Shown here: in pieces, positions 24,866 to 33,790 of the stretch
Numbering within the stretch: position 1 is the stretch's first letter
Layout of the letters: every line of letters begins with the position of its first letter
NCBI RefSeq assembly: GCF_001180025.1
Contig: NZ_CVSK01000067.1
Span: 62,001 to 126,000 of the forward strand
Origin: Candidatus Pelagibacter communis
GTDB taxonomy: Bacteria > Pseudomonadota > Alphaproteobacteria > Pelagibacterales > Pelagibacteraceae
Reading direction: 5' to 3'
Length of the DNA stretch: 64,000 bases
Notes under the pieces: model-generated
Told to the model about the DNA's origin: nothing
Seen by the model: only the letters and a program-made list of their open reading frames with translations
Database searches by the model: none
Made by a program: the position numbers and the translations under genes

Positions 24866-25111
24866 TTATTTTTGATATTTGTCTTTCCATTCAGAGTAAG
24901 GCATTCCATAAACATGCTGTCTTGCATCAGGATCAGAAATTTCAATTCCTTTTTTTCCTGCTTCTTCTCTGTACCACTTCGAAAGACAGTTTCTACAAAA
25001 ACCTGCAAGATTCATTAGATCTATATTTTGTACATCTTTTCTTTCTCTTAGATGAGATATAAGTCTTTCAAATGCTGCAGACTGTAATTCTTTTTTTGTA
25101 TTTTCGTCCAT
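24866..25111 (-). CDS. DUF1244 family protein
   Basis: An 81-residue protein with the pattern of DUF1244: AAFERLISHLRER, VQNIDLMNLAGFCRNCLSKW with two cysteines, and a C-terminal VYGMPYSEWK. The family is common in alpha- and gammaproteobacteria and has no assigned function; a Cys-x2-Cys pair (CRNC) could bind metal. The call rests on the overall pattern. Neighbours (moaB, coxG) do not obviously explain it. Confidence 0.75.
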   Translation of the reverse strand: MDENTKKELQSAAFERLISHLRERKDVQNIDLMNLAGFCRNCLSKWYREEAGKKGIEISDPDARQHVYGMPYSEWKDKYQK

Positions 25112-25132
25112 AATTTATTATATGTTTAATTT

Positions 25133-25699
25133 ATGAAATTAACAGGATCTTATAAAATTAATTTAGAGAAACAAAAAGTTTGGGATGCTTTAAATAATCC
25201 AGAAATACTAAAACAAGCAATCCCAGGATGTGAAGAATTTAATAAAAAATCTGATACTGAATTTTCTGCAAAAGCCACAAATAAAATTGGACCTTTTAAT
25301 GCAACATTTTCTGGCGATATTGAGTTAAAAGATCTAAACCCTCCTAACAGCTACAAGATATTAGGATCTGGAAACTCTCTAGTTGGCTTTGCTTCAGGAG
25401 AAGCTGAAGTTAAACTTGAGGATACAGACAATGGAACAAATTTAATTTACTCTGTTGAAGCACAAGTAGGTGGTAAAATTGCACAAGTAGGTTCACGACT
25501 TATAGATATGACAGCAAAAAAAATGGCAGATATATTTTTTGGTAAATTTTCTGAATTAATTTCTTCTGAAAAAAATGAATCAAGTGAGATAGTTGAGTCC
25601 GACGATCAAAAAGTACCCGTGTCAAAAATTAATTATAGATATTTAACTGCCGCAGTAGTTCTAGGAATTTTCATAATTTATTGGGTGTTTTTAAAATAA
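25133..25699 (+). CDS. coxG: Carbon monoxide dehydrogenase subunit G (CoxG)-like protein
   Basis: A 188-residue SRPBCC-fold protein beginning MKLTGSYKINLEKQKVWDAL, with QAIPGCEEFNK and the central GFASGEAEVKL/AQVGGKIAQVGSRLID pattern typical of CoxG. A single hydrophobic segment at the end (about residues 168-186) would anchor it in the inner membrane. CoxG is thought to tether the cytoplasmic CO-dehydrogenase-like enzyme to the membrane. It precedes coxS by 96 bases with a hairpin between. It is divergent from the DUF1244 gene. Confidence 0.88.
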   Translation: MKLTGSYKINLEKQKVWDALNNPEILKQAIPGCEEFNKKSDTEFSAKATNKIGPFNATFSGDIELKDLNPPNSYKILGSGNSLVGFASGEAEVKLEDTDNGTNLIYSVEAQVGGKIAQVGSRLIDMTAKKMADIFFGKFSELISSEKNESSEIVESDDQKVPVSKINYRYLTAAVVLGIFIIYWVFLK

Positions 25700-25721
25700 A
25701 TTCTAGTTTTACTAGAGTTTA
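25697..25721 (+). terminator. Hairpin at the coxG stop, possible terminator
   Basis: An 11-base-pair stem (TAAATTCTAGT / ACTAGAGTTTA, one G-U pair) with a TTT loop. It covers the coxG stop codon and lies before coxS. It is not followed by a clean T run, so it may only reduce read-through or protect the upstream mRNA. Confidence 0.45.
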
Positions 25722-25795
25722 AATTTGATAGTTGCCTTTACATTCCCAAAATGATTAAATCTTAATGGGTAAAGATATTAATTAAAGGAGAGATT

Positions 25796-26257
25796 ATGGG
25801 TAAAATTTCACTAGAAGTTAATGGAAGAAAAGTCGAAAAAGAGGCTTCAGATAACACTTTACTATCTACATTTTTAAGAGAGCATTTACAGTTAACAGGT
25901 ACACATATTGGATGTGACACTAGTCAATGCGGAGCATGTGTAGTTCATGTTGATGGAAATTCTTTAAAAAGTTGTACGGCTTTAGCAGCTGACGTTAATG
26001 GATCAAAAGTTACAACAATTGAGGGTTTAGAAACAAATGGAAAAATGCATCCAATGCAGGAAGCGTTCAAAAAACTTCATGGCTTACAGTGTGGTTTTTG
26101 TACTCCAGGAATGGTTATGAGTGCAGTTGATCTTTTACAAAAAAATAAAAAACCATCAGATACAGAAATTAGGGATTGGTTAGAGGGAAATATTTGTAGA
26201 TGTACTGGTTATCAAAATATTGTTGCAGCAGTTAAAGAAGCAGCAACGAAAATGTAA
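25796..26257 (+). CDS. coxS: CODH-like molybdenum hydroxylase, small 2Fe-2S subunit
   Basis: A 153-residue iron-sulfur subunit that carries electrons from the molybdenum site to FAD. The N-terminal ferredoxin-like cluster is bound by Cys40, Cys45, Cys48 and Cys60, and the C-terminal helical-bundle cluster by Cys99, Cys102, Cys134 and Cys136 ([14 protein letters not shown]). A strong AAAGGAGAG ribosome site precedes the ATG. The order small-large-medium with coxL and coxM differs from the M-S-L order of true form I CO dehydrogenase operons. Confidence 0.94.
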   Translation: MGKISLEVNGRKVEKEASDNTLLSTFLREHLQLTGTHIGCDTSQCGACVVHVDGNSLKSCTALAADVNGSKVTTIEGLETNGKMHPMQEAFKKLHGLQCGFCTPGMVMSAVDLLQKNKKPSDTEIRDWLEGNICRCTGYQNIVAAVKEAATKM

Positions 26258-26277
26258 TTTTAAGGAGGAAAAAGAAA

Positions 26278-28656
26278 ATGGCAAGTTTAGTAGGTTCTAG
26301 AGTTGAGAGAAAAGAGGATAAAAGATTTTTAACTGGTAAAGGCAGATACACAGCAGATATTAATTTAGCAAATCAAACTTACGCGATTTTTGTTAGGTCT
26401 CCACATGCAAGAGCATCTATTAAAAAATTAAATATTGATAAAGCTTTAAAATCATCAGGAGTAGTAAGCATACTTACAGGCAAAGAAATAGCAGATGATA
26501 AAATTGGAGGTTTAATTGCAGGTTGGGCAATCAGAAGTGAAGATGGTACAGAAATGAAATGTCCTGGAAACCCTCCGCTAGCTAAAGATAATGTAAATTT
26601 TGTTGGAGATCCTGTTGCAGTTGTAATTGCTGAAAGTTTAGAAGAAGCAAAAGAAGCTGCAGAAAAAGTTGAAGTTGATTACAAAGTACTAAAAGCAGTC
26701 ACAAGTACTGCAGATGCTATGAATGGAGATACTATTCATGAAGGCATCGAAAAAAATCTTTGTTTTGACTGGTTGTTAGGCGATAGACAAAAAGTTAAAG
26801 AAGCATTTGATAAGGCTGATAAAGTAATTTCTATTGATATCATTAATAATAGATTAATTCCAAATGCAATGGAGCCAAGAGCATGTGTTGCCGATTTCAA
26901 TGCAGCATCTGAAGAGATTACTTTATATACAACAAGTCAAAATCCACATTTATCAAGATTGATAATGTCTGCTTTTGGAAATGTAGCTCCTGAACATAAG
27001 TTAAGAGTTGTAGCCCCAGATGTTGGTGGTGGTTTTGGTTCAAAAATTAATGTCTACAATGAAGATATTGTTTGTAGCTGGGCAGCTAAAAAAATTAATA
27101 GAGCTATAAAGTGGGTTGCAGAAAGATCAGAATCTTTTTTAACTGACATACATGGAAGAGATCATGTAACTCATGCAGAATTAGCGGTTTCTAAAGATGG
27201 AAAGTTTCTTGGTTTTAAAAATGAGACCATAGCAAACCTTGGAGCTTATGCTCGAGTATTTGGTACAGTGACACCGACTTATTTATTTGGACCTTGTGCA
27301 ACTGGAGTTTATGAAATTCCAGCAGCTTATACAAATGTCAAAGCTGTATATACAAATACAGCTCCAGTAGATGCTTATAGAGGTGCAGGAAGACCAGAGG
27401 CTACATACACTATTGAAAGATTAGTTGAAAAAGCTTCAATGGAATTAGGGATAGATAAAACTGAACTTAGAATTAAAAATTTCCCTACAGCATTTCCTTT
27501 TAAACAAACATTAGTTCATACTGTAGATTCCGGTGATTATGTTGCTGGAATGGAAAAGGCAAAACAAATGGCAGACTACAAAGGTTTTGAGGCAAGAAGA
27601 AAAGAGTCTGAAGCCAAAGGAAAACTAAGAGGAATAGGTGTTACTTCATATTTTGAAGCATGCGGTATTGCTCCTTCGGCTGCTGTAATGTCTTTAGGAT
27701 GTGGAGTTGGATTATGGGAATCTGCAGAGGTTAGATTTAATCCAACTGGACAAGTCACTGTTTACACAGGTTCACATAGTCATGGACAAAGCCACCAAAC
27801 AACTTTTGCCCAAATAGCAGCTGATGAGTTAGGTGTACCAATAGAAAATATAGATATCGTTCATGGAGATACAGATAAAGGAACATTTGGTATGGGGACA
27901 TACGGTTCTAGATCTTTAGCTGTTGGTGGTATTGCTATTGTAAATGCTTGCAAAAAAATAGTTGAAAAAGGTAAAAGAGTTACAGCTAAAATGTTAGAGG
28001 CAAATCCAGAAGATGTTGAGTTTAAAGATGGTGAATTTATTGTTTCTAAATCAAATAAAAAGAAAACAATAGGAGAAGTAGCTTTTGCTTGTTATTTACC
28101 GGGTGTAAGAGATGAAATGAAATCTCCATTGCCAGAGGGTGATGAGCCTGGTTTAAAAGAAACTTCTTTTTATGATCCTTCAAACTTTTCTTTTCCAGCA
28201 GGAACACATATTGCTGAAGTTGAGATAGATCCAGAAACTGGTCATGTGAAGCTAGAAAAATATACAGCTTGTGATGATTTTGGAAGAATAATTAATCCAA
28301 TGGTTGTCGAAGGACAAGTTCATGGTGGCCTTGCTCAAGGTATTGGTCAAGCATTGTATGAAAATGCAGAGTATGATGAAACAGGTCAGTTGATGACTGG
28401 ATCTTATATGGATTATACGATGCCACGTGCAGATAATTTCCCTGAGTTCAACATTGGTTATACTTGTACACATGCAACCACAAATCCTTTAGGAGTTAAA
28501 GGTTGCGGAGAAGCGGGAGCAATAGCAGCACCACCTACTGTGATGAATGCTGTAATTGATGCCTTAGGTGGACAAGAGGTTACTATGCCAGCAACAGCTG
28601 AAAAAGTGTGGAAGGCTTGTAAGAATCTAAAAAAATCTAACGCAAAAGCAGCATAG
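26278..28656 (+). CDS. coxL: Form II CODH-like molybdenum hydroxylase, large subunit
   Basis: The 792-residue molybdopterin subunit of the xanthine oxidase family. It starts with the family motif VGSRVERKEDKRFLTGKGRY. The active-site loop is AYRGAGR (residues 366-372), the form II type; the Cys-containing AYxCSFR of genuine CO oxidisers is absent. The catalytic base is Glu745 in GCGEAGAIAAPP. GGGFGSKINVY and GQGQHQT-like GSHSHGQSHQT contact the cofactor. Form II enzymes have uncertain substrates, so CO should not be assumed. It is preceded by AAGGAGG and followed by coxM after 7 bases. Confidence 0.93.
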   Translation: MASLVGSRVERKEDKRFLTGKGRYTADINLANQTYAIFVRSPHARASIKKLNIDKALKSSGVVSILTGKEIADDKIGGLIAGWAIRSEDGTEMKCPGNPPLAKDNVNFVGDPVAVVIAESLEEAKEAAEKVEVDYKVLKAVTSTADAMNGDTIHEGIEKNLCFDWLLGDRQKVKEAFDKADKVISIDIINNRLIPNAMEPRACVADFNAASEEITLYTTSQNPHLSRLIMSAFGNVAPEHKLRVVAPDVGGGFGSKINVYNEDIVCSWAAKKINRAIKWVAERSESFLTDIHGRDHVTHAELAVSKDGKFLGFKNETIANLGAYARVFGTVTPTYLFGPCATGVYEIPAAYTNVKAVYTNTAPVDAYRGAGRPEATYTIERLVEKASMELGIDKTELRIKNFPTAFPFKQTLVHTVDSGDYVAGMEKAKQMADYKGFEARRKESEAKGKLRGIGVTSYFEACGIAPSAAVMSLGCGVGLWESAEVRFNPTGQVTVYTGSHSHGQSHQTTFAQIAADELGVPIENIDIVHGDTDKGTFGMGTYGSRSLAVGGIAIVNACKKIVEKGKRVTAKMLEANPEDVEFKDGEFIVSKSNKKKTIGEVAFACYLPGVRDEMKSPLPEGDEPGLKETSFYDPSNFSFPAGTHIAEVEIDPETGHVKLEKYTACDDFGRIINPMVVEGQVHGGLAQGIGQALYENAEYDETGQLMTGSYMDYTMPRADNFPEFNIGYTCTHATTNPLGVKGCGEAGAIAAPPTVMNAVIDALGGQEVTMPATAEKVWKACKNLKKSNAKAA

Positions 28657-28663
28657 GAGGTTT

Positions 28664-29449
28664 ATGAAAGATTTTAATTATCATTCAGCAAAAGATAGTA
28701 AAGAGGCATCTAAACTTGCTTCATCTAGTTCTGCTTTTTTAGCAGGAGGAATGACTACCATTCCTTCAATGAAATTAGGATTAGCTACTTACAAAGATTT
28801 AATTGATATTAAAAATATTAAAAAATTAAGTGGTATAAAAGTAAGTGGGAAGTCAGTTACAATAGGAGCCGCAACCAAACATGTTGAAGTTTCAAATTCT
28901 AAAGATGTAAAAAAAGCAATTCCATCGTTATCTAGTTTGGCTGAAGGAATTGGTGATCCTCAAGTTAGAAATAGAGGAACTATAGGTGGATCAATAGCAA
29001 ATAATGATCCATCGGCAGATTATCCATCAGCCTGTATTGCTTTAAACGCGACAATACATACAAATGAAAGAAAAATTGAAGCGGCAAAGTTTTTTAAAGG
29101 AATGTTCGAGACAGCTTTAAAAAAAGGTGAGTTAATAGAAGCTATAGAATTTCAAATACCAGAAAAATCTAGCTATCAAAAACATCCTAATCCTGCATCT
29201 AGATATGCAATCGTTGGAGTATATGTGGCTAAACATAAAGAAGATGTAAACGTTGCAGTTACTGGTGCAAAATCATGTGTTTATAATGATAAAGAAATGT
29301 CGAAAGCTCTATCGGGTAATTTTTCCTCTTCTTCAATAGATGGAATGGATCTAGATAGTTCAGAAATGAACTCTGATATGCATGCTTCTGCAGATTTTAG
29401 AGCTAGTTTAGTTGTCACTCAGGCTAAAAAAGCCGTTGATGCTTGTTAG
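28664..29449 (+). CDS. coxM: CODH-like molybdenum hydroxylase, FAD subunit
   Basis: A 261-residue FAD-binding subunit that passes electrons from the 2Fe-2S clusters to an acceptor. The FAD motifs are FLAGGMTTIPSMKLGLA (residues about 25-41) and GTIGGSIANNDPSADYPS (about 106-123), followed by the CO-dehydrogenase flavoprotein C-terminal domain. It is at the short end of the family. It is translated from an AGGAGGTTT site 7 bases after coxL, so S, L and M form one transcript. Confidence 0.93.
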   Translation: MKDFNYHSAKDSKEASKLASSSSAFLAGGMTTIPSMKLGLATYKDLIDIKNIKKLSGIKVSGKSVTIGAATKHVEVSNSKDVKKAIPSLSSLAEGIGDPQVRNRGTIGGSIANNDPSADYPSACIALNATIHTNERKIEAAKFFKGMFETALKKGELIEAIEFQIPEKSSYQKHPNPASRYAIVGVYVAKHKEDVNVAVTGAKSCVYNDKEMSKALSGNFSSSSIDGMDLDSSEMNSDMHASADFRASLVVTQAKKAVDAC

Positions 29450-29470
29450 TTAGAAACTATATTTTATCAG

Positions 29471-29800
29471 ATGAAAAATTCATTTGATGAGAAAATTTTA
29501 GACGAAGCTAAAGATTGGATCAAAGCTAATCAAAAAGTAGTTTTAGCAACTGTAATTCAAACATGGGGATCATCACCTAGACAAGTCGGTAGCAGAATGA
29601 TTGTGAACGAAAAAGGAGATTTTTCAGGATCAGTTTCTGGTGGATGTGTGGAGTCTGCAGTTGTAAGTGAGTGTCTATCATTAATTAAAGACAACAAGCC
29701 TTGTAAAAAAATAGAATTTAAAGTTTCGAACGAGAGCGCGTGGGAAGTGGGCCTAGCATGTGGTGGAGAAATAGCAGTATATATTGAGCAGATACACTAA
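29471..29800 (+). CDS. XdhC/CoxI-family maturation protein, N-terminal half
   Basis: A 109-residue protein that is just the XdhC_CoxI domain: VVLATVIQTWGSSPRQVGSRM, a conserved SGSVSGGCVES loop and LACGGEIAVYIEQ. In XdhC and CoxI proteins this domain and a C-terminal Rossmann domain form one chain that inserts or sulfurates the cofactor of molybdenum hydroxylases. Here they are two genes, joined by a TAATG overlap. Both parts are intact, so this looks like a stable split and not a frameshift. Confidence 0.85.
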   Translation: MKNSFDEKILDEAKDWIKANQKVVLATVIQTWGSSPRQVGSRMIVNEKGDFSGSVSGGCVESAVVSECLSLIKDNKPCKKIEFKVSNESAWEVGLACGGEIAVYIEQIH

Positions 29801-30480
29801 TGAAAATTAAAACACTCGAAGAAATATTAAAAAAAAAATCATCAAAAACTGAGTTTGCAATACTTACAAATTTAGAAAATGGTGATAGTGAAATTTATTT
29901 ACCTGGTACTTCTCCAAAAGGAGAATTTTCAAAATATGCTGTTGAAATAGAAAATTTTTTTAAATCAAAAAAAAACGGGGTTATAGAAAATTCAGAGATA
30001 TTTGTTGAAACTTATATAAAACCAATAAAAGTAATTATTGTTGGGGCTGTGCATATTGCACAATATTTAGTTGATTTTGCAAAAAGTTTAAATTTTGAAA
30101 TTAGTATCATAGATCCAAGAGGATATTTTGCATCTGAGCAAAGATTTCCTGAAATTAAAGTTATTAACAAATGGCCAAAAGAAGCTTTTGAAGAAATTGA
30201 AACAAATTCAAGTACAGCCTTAATTGCTTTAACACATGATCCAAAAATAGATGATCCTGCTTTGCAATACGCATTAAAAAATAAATTTTATTATATTGGA
30301 GCACTTGGTAGTAAAAAAACTCATGAAAATAGATGTCAAAGATTAGCCGAAGCAGGATTTACTAATGATGAAATTAATTCAATTCACGGACCAATTGGAA
30401 TTAAGCTTGGTGGTAAATCTGCTCCAGAAATTGCTTTATCTATTATAGCTCAATTAGTATCAGAAACTTATAAAAAGTGA
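29800..30480 (+). CDS. XdhC/CoxI-family maturation protein, Rossmann half
   Basis: A 226-residue partner of the preceding gene. The C-terminal two thirds match the XdhC Rossmann domain: IIVGAVHIAQYLVDFA, ISIIDPRGYFASEQRFP, ALTHDPKIDDPALQYAL, YIGALGSKKTHENR and GIKLGGKSAPEIALSI. The N-terminal part (1-60) is a short alpha-beta stretch. It is translationally coupled on both sides: TAATG with the N-terminal half, and GTGA with the nucleotidyltransferase that follows. It probably helps load the sulfurated molybdenum cofactor into CoxL. Confidence 0.85.
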   Translation: MKIKTLEEILKKKSSKTEFAILTNLENGDSEIYLPGTSPKGEFSKYAVEIENFFKSKKNGVIENSEIFVETYIKPIKVIIVGAVHIAQYLVDFAKSLNFEISIIDPRGYFASEQRFPEIKVINKWPKEAFEEIETNSSTALIALTHDPKIDDPALQYALKNKFYYIGALGSKKTHENRCQRLAEAGFTNDEINSIHGPIGIKLGGKSAPEIALSIIAQLVSETYKK

Positions 30481-31052
30481 TTAAAGCAATATTACTTGCA
30501 GCTGGCCAATCAAAAAGAATGAAATCAGAAAATAAACTTATTAAGTTATATAAAAACAAACCGTTAATAAATTATTCATTAAATGTATTAACAAAAAGTA
30601 AAGTAAACAAAATTATTATAGTTCTTGGTCATCAACACAAAGAATTGAAAAAAATAATAAAAAAAAATAAAAAAATTATTTTTACCTACAACAAAAATTA
30701 CAAAAAAGGGATGGCCTCTTCTATAAAAATAGGATTAAAAAAAATATCTAAAAATGATAAGGGCTTTATTGTAGCTCAGTCTGATATGCCATTTGTTAAA
30801 CAATCAGATATAAATAAAATTTGTAGATCTATAAATTCTAAAAAATTTTTAATACATGCTTTAAAATATAAAACTAGAGTAGGTAATCCTATTGGTTTTG
30901 ACAGTTCTTTAATAAAAAAATTTAAAAATATTAAAGGTCAGTTTGGAGCAAAATTTATGGTTAAAAGGCTCAAAAATAGAACAAATTTTATTAAAACTAT
31001 GGGTATTAAATCTTTTAAAGATTTTGATAAAGCCTCAGATTTTAGAAGCTGA
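30477..31052 (+). CDS. MobA/MocA-like nucleotidyltransferase
   Basis: A 191-residue NTP-transferase with the signature AILLAAGQSKRMKSENKLI at residues 4-22, the Asp of QSDMPFV and the C-terminal GNPIGF and FDKASDF. This matches MobA-like proteins; in cox and xdh operons the relative MocA makes the cytosine dinucleotide form of the cofactor used by CODH-like enzymes, and that role is likely here. It begins with GTG inside the stop of the XdhC half. Its 3' end overlaps the convergent msrQ gene by 18 bases. Confidence 0.82.
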   Translation: MIKAILLAAGQSKRMKSENKLIKLYKNKPLINYSLNVLTKSKVNKIIIVLGHQHKELKKIIKKNKKIIFTYNKNYKKGMASSIKIGLKKISKNDKGFIVAQSDMPFVKQSDINKICRSINSKKFLIHALKYKTRVGNPIGFDSSLIKKFKNIKGQFGAKFMVKRLKNRTNFIKTMGIKSFKDFDKASDFRS

Positions 31053-31616
31053 TCTAGTAATTTTAATTCTAAAAAGTAAAAGAATTACTAAAATAATTAA
31101 AAATATAAGTGGTTTGAAAAATATTGTTTTTGACAGCCAAATATAATGAAGCACGCCAAAAATCCCAATTATATAAATTAATCTATGAATTTTTTTCCAA
31201 TTTTGTTTTAACAGTCTAACCATTCTCTCAGATGAAGTTACAGCAAGTGGGATTAATAACAGCCAAGCTGAAAATCCTATAAAGATAAACTTCTTTTTTA
31301 AAACATCGTTTATCAGTGGCTCAAAATCAAATCTGTAATCAAGACCAACATAACTTAACATATGAATAGATGCATAAAAAAAAGTGAACAAACCAAGCAT
31401 TCTTCTAAACTTGATCCACTCTACTGATTTTGTGATTTTCTTAAGCGGTGTCATTGAAAGAGTTAAAAGAATAAATATCAAAGTCCATTCTCCAAAGTGA
31501 TTTATGATTCTATCAACAGGCTCTGGACCTAATTTATTAAAAATTATTTGATAAGAAATCACATAAATTGGCCAAAGAGAGAGAAAAAAAACTAGAGTTT
31601 TAGAATATCTACTCAA
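31035..31616 (-). CDS. msrQ: MsrQ haem-binding membrane subunit of methionine sulfoxide reductase
   Basis: A 193-residue ferric-reductase-like membrane protein with about six helices (first at residues 10-27). Conserved histidines are in FFYASIHMLSY and KIHRLIYIIGIFGVLHYIW. MsrQ (YedZ) passes electrons from the quinone pool or flavin to periplasmic MsrP. It is the last gene of the minus-strand operon, 6 bases after msrP. Confidence 0.9.
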   Translation of the reverse strand: MSRYSKTLVFFLSLWPIYVISYQIIFNKLGPEPVDRIINHFGEWTLIFILLTLSMTPLKKITKSVEWIKFRRMLGLFTFFYASIHMLSYVGLDYRFDFEPLINDVLKKKFIFIGFSAWLLLIPLAVTSSERMVRLLKQNWKKIHRLIYIIGIFGVLHYIWLSKTIFFKPLIFLIILVILLLFRIKITRSASKI

Positions 31617-31622
31617 TTTAAT

Positions 31623-32528
31623 TTAGAAATTTTTTTTTAAATCCATACCGCTATAAAGACTTGCAACTTCATCTCCATAACCATTAAACATTAAGGTCTT
31701 TACTCTAGGTGCCCAAACACCTTCGCCTATTATTCTTTCAGTTGCTTGAGACCATCTTGGGTGATCAACATTGGGATTAACATTTGAGTAAAATCCATAT
31801 TCTCTAGGCGAAGCCCACATCCATGATGAGGTAGGCATGTTTTCGACAAATTTAATTTTAACAATAGCTTTTGCACTTTTAAAACCATACTTCCAAGGAA
31901 TAAAAATTCTTAGTGGTGCTCCGTTTTGATTAGGTAGTTTCTTGCCATATAAACCTGTCACTACCGTTGTCAAAGGATGCATGGCTTCATCAATTCTTAG
32001 ACCTTCATTGTAAGGCCAGTTTAAAACAGGGTATCTTTGACCTTTCATTTGTGCAGGGTCATACACACTTTCAAATTCAACAAATTTTGCTTTATTAGTT
32101 GGATTTACTTTTGATAGTAATTTACTTAAAGAAAAACCCATCCATGGAATAACCATAGACCAACCCTCAACACATCTTAATCGATATATTCTTTCCTCAG
32201 AAATAAACATTTCTGAGATTTCTTCCATAGATAATTTTATTGGTTTTTCAACTTCACCCTCAATAGTTATATCCCAAGGAGTTGTTTTAAATATTTGAGA
32301 ATTTCTATGAGGATCACTCTTTGATGTTCCAAACTCATAATAATTATTATAAGTCGTAATATCTTTATAACTTGTTAATTTATCTCTCTCACTTGCTAAA
32401 GATTTATTTACAAAGGGTATAGCGGACATTGCTAATGTGCTTGCACTAAGACCTATAGATTTAATGAAAGATCTTCTTTTTTTATAAATATTCTCTGGTG
32501 TAATTTCTGAATTTTTGAATTTTATCAT
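31623..32528 (-). CDS. msrP: MsrP periplasmic protein-methionine-sulfoxide reductase
   Basis: A 301-residue molybdopterin enzyme (YedY family) that repairs oxidised methionines in envelope proteins. The twin-arginine signal is KRRSFIKSIG (residues 17-26), followed by a hydrophobic segment and a likely cleavage after LASE. The molybdenum ligand is Cys119 in YRLRCVEGWSMV. The typical NQNGAPLRIFIPWKYGFKSAK is present near residue 200. It is one base from moaE and lies in the same operon as the cofactor genes. Confidence 0.95.
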   Translation of the reverse strand: MIKFKNSEITPENIYKKRRSFIKSIGLSASTLAMSAIPFVNKSLASERDKLTSYKDITTYNNYYEFGTSKSDPHRNSQIFKTTPWDITIEGEVEKPIKLSMEEISEMFISEERIYRLRCVEGWSMVIPWMGFSLSKLLSKVNPTNKAKFVEFESVYDPAQMKGQRYPVLNWPYNEGLRIDEAMHPLTTVVTGLYGKKLPNQNGAPLRIFIPWKYGFKSAKAIVKIKFVENMPTSSWMWASPREYGFYSNVNPNVDHPRWSQATERIIGEGVWAPRVKTLMFNGYGDEVASLYSGMDLKKNF

Positions 32529-32529
32529 T

Positions 32530-32976
32530 TTAATTATTTAGAGATATTCCTTTTAACCACTCACTGTCCTCATTTTCATAATGCTCTTTTTTCCAAATAG
32601 GTGATCTTTTTTTAATTTCTTCAATTATATATCTAGATAATACAAAAGCTTGATCCCTATGTTTGCAAGCTACACCAATAATGATGCTTTTTTCTTTTAA
32701 ACCCACATATCCTTTAACATGCTCAATAAATACTGCTTTTTCTCTAATATTTAGCTTGTTATCGGCTTCTTCATAAATTTCTTCAAAACTTTTTATAACC
32801 ATACTTTCTTTGGCATCATAGGTAATACCAGTAACTGTTTTATTTTCATTTAAATCTCTTACAGTCCCAACAAAATATATTACAGCGCCAAATTTTGATT
32901 GATTTAAAAAATTTTCTGCTTTTGAAATTTCTATCTTCTCTTTTTTTGAAGCATCAATAATTTTAGTATGTAGCAT
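32530..32976 (-). CDS. moaE: Molybdopterin synthase large subunit MoaE
   Basis: A 148-residue subunit that adds two sulfurs from MoaD to precursor Z, giving molybdopterin. Typical motifs are GAVIYFVGTVRDLN near residue 30, YDAKESM, HVKGYVGLKEKSIIIGVAC and the C-terminal KRSPIWKKEHYENED with active-site lysines. It overlaps moaD by one base, so the two subunits are probably made in a fixed ratio. Confidence 0.95.
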   Translation of the reverse strand: MLHTKIIDASKKEKIEISKAENFLNQSKFGAVIYFVGTVRDLNENKTVTGITYDAKESMVIKSFEEIYEEADNKLNIREKAVFIEHVKGYVGLKEKSIIIGVACKHRDQAFVLSRYIIEEIKKRSPIWKKEHYENEDSEWLKGISLNN

Positions 32977-33245
32977 TAACCGCCTCCTATAGGAGGTATA
33001 ATGCTAAAGTTTTGTTTTTTAACTATTTTATAATTGTCTGAGACAATTTTATCATCAGACGAACAAAAAGCTGATGATTTAATAATTTTTTTAAAAGTTT
33101 CATTTCCTTTAAATTTTATATCAATAAACTCTATCATGTGGTTTCTAAGATCTTTTATTGAAGAATTTTCAATTAATTCAAAGTCTAAATGGGATTTAGT
33201 ACTAAATTCTCTAGCTGCGCCAAATAGTTCAACTGATATTTTCAT
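32976..33245 (-). CDS. moaD: Molybdopterin synthase sulfur carrier MoaD
   Basis: An 89-residue ubiquitin-fold protein beginning MKISVELFGAAREF and ending IIPPIGGG. The C-terminal Gly-Gly carries the thiocarboxylate that MoaE uses. It is coupled by one-base overlaps to moaC before it and moaE after it. No moeB gene is seen in the window, so the activating enzyme must be encoded elsewhere. Confidence 0.94.
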   Translation of the reverse strand: MKISVELFGAAREFSTKSHLDFELIENSSIKDLRNHMIEFIDIKFKGNETFKKIIKSSAFCSSDDKIVSDNYKIVKKQNFSIIPPIGGG

Positions 33246-33790
33246 TAAAAAATATTTTTTAAAAAATCTGGAAGACCATCAGGGTTTTTCCATAATCCAC
33301 TTTTTCCACCTTCTTTAATTAATAATTTTACGTTATCAATTTTAAGATGTGGATTTACTATTTTGCTTAAATCATAAATTGTGATTAAGGCAGAGTTAAC
33401 ACCCATTATAGCTTCCATTTCAACACCTGTTTTTGCTACTGCAGAAACTACGCAAAAAACTTCTAATGAATGGTCTAATTCATTCATAATTATTTTAGTA
33501 GCCGTATGGTCAATTGGAAGTGGGTGACATAGAGGAATAAGTTCACTTGTTTTTTTTACACCCAACACAGCTGATACTTCAGCTAAAGTAATGGGATCTC
33601 CTTTAGGCATCTTCTTATTTTTAATTAGATCGAAAACCTCTTTTCCAACATAAATTTTACCTGACGCAAGTGCTCTTCTAAAAGTTTCTTTTTTTGAAGA
33701 AACATCAACCATATTGAAAGAATTTTTTTGAAATATTTCTTTCGCCCAATCTTTAAGCTCTTCTTGATTTATAATTTTTAATTTTGACAT
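33245..33790 (-). CDS. moaC: Cyclic pyranopterin monophosphate synthase MoaC
   Basis: A 181-residue protein that works with MoaA to make the first pterin intermediate. The core (about residues 22-172) contains VDVSSKKETFRRALASG, SELIPLCHPLPIDHT and KTGVEMEAIMGVNSALITIYDL, all MoaC signatures, with catalytic Lys and Asp in the last of them. The first 20 residues are an extension rich in charged residues. It overlaps moaA and moaD by one base each. Confidence 0.95.
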   Translation of the reverse strand: MSKLKIINQEELKDWAKEIFQKNSFNMVDVSSKKETFRRALASGKIYVGKEVFDLIKNKKMPKGDPITLAEVSAVLGVKKTSELIPLCHPLPIDHTATKIIMNELDHSLEVFCVVSAVAKTGVEMEAIMGVNSALITIYDLSKIVNPHLKIDNVKLLIKEGGKSGLWKNPDGLPDFLKNIF

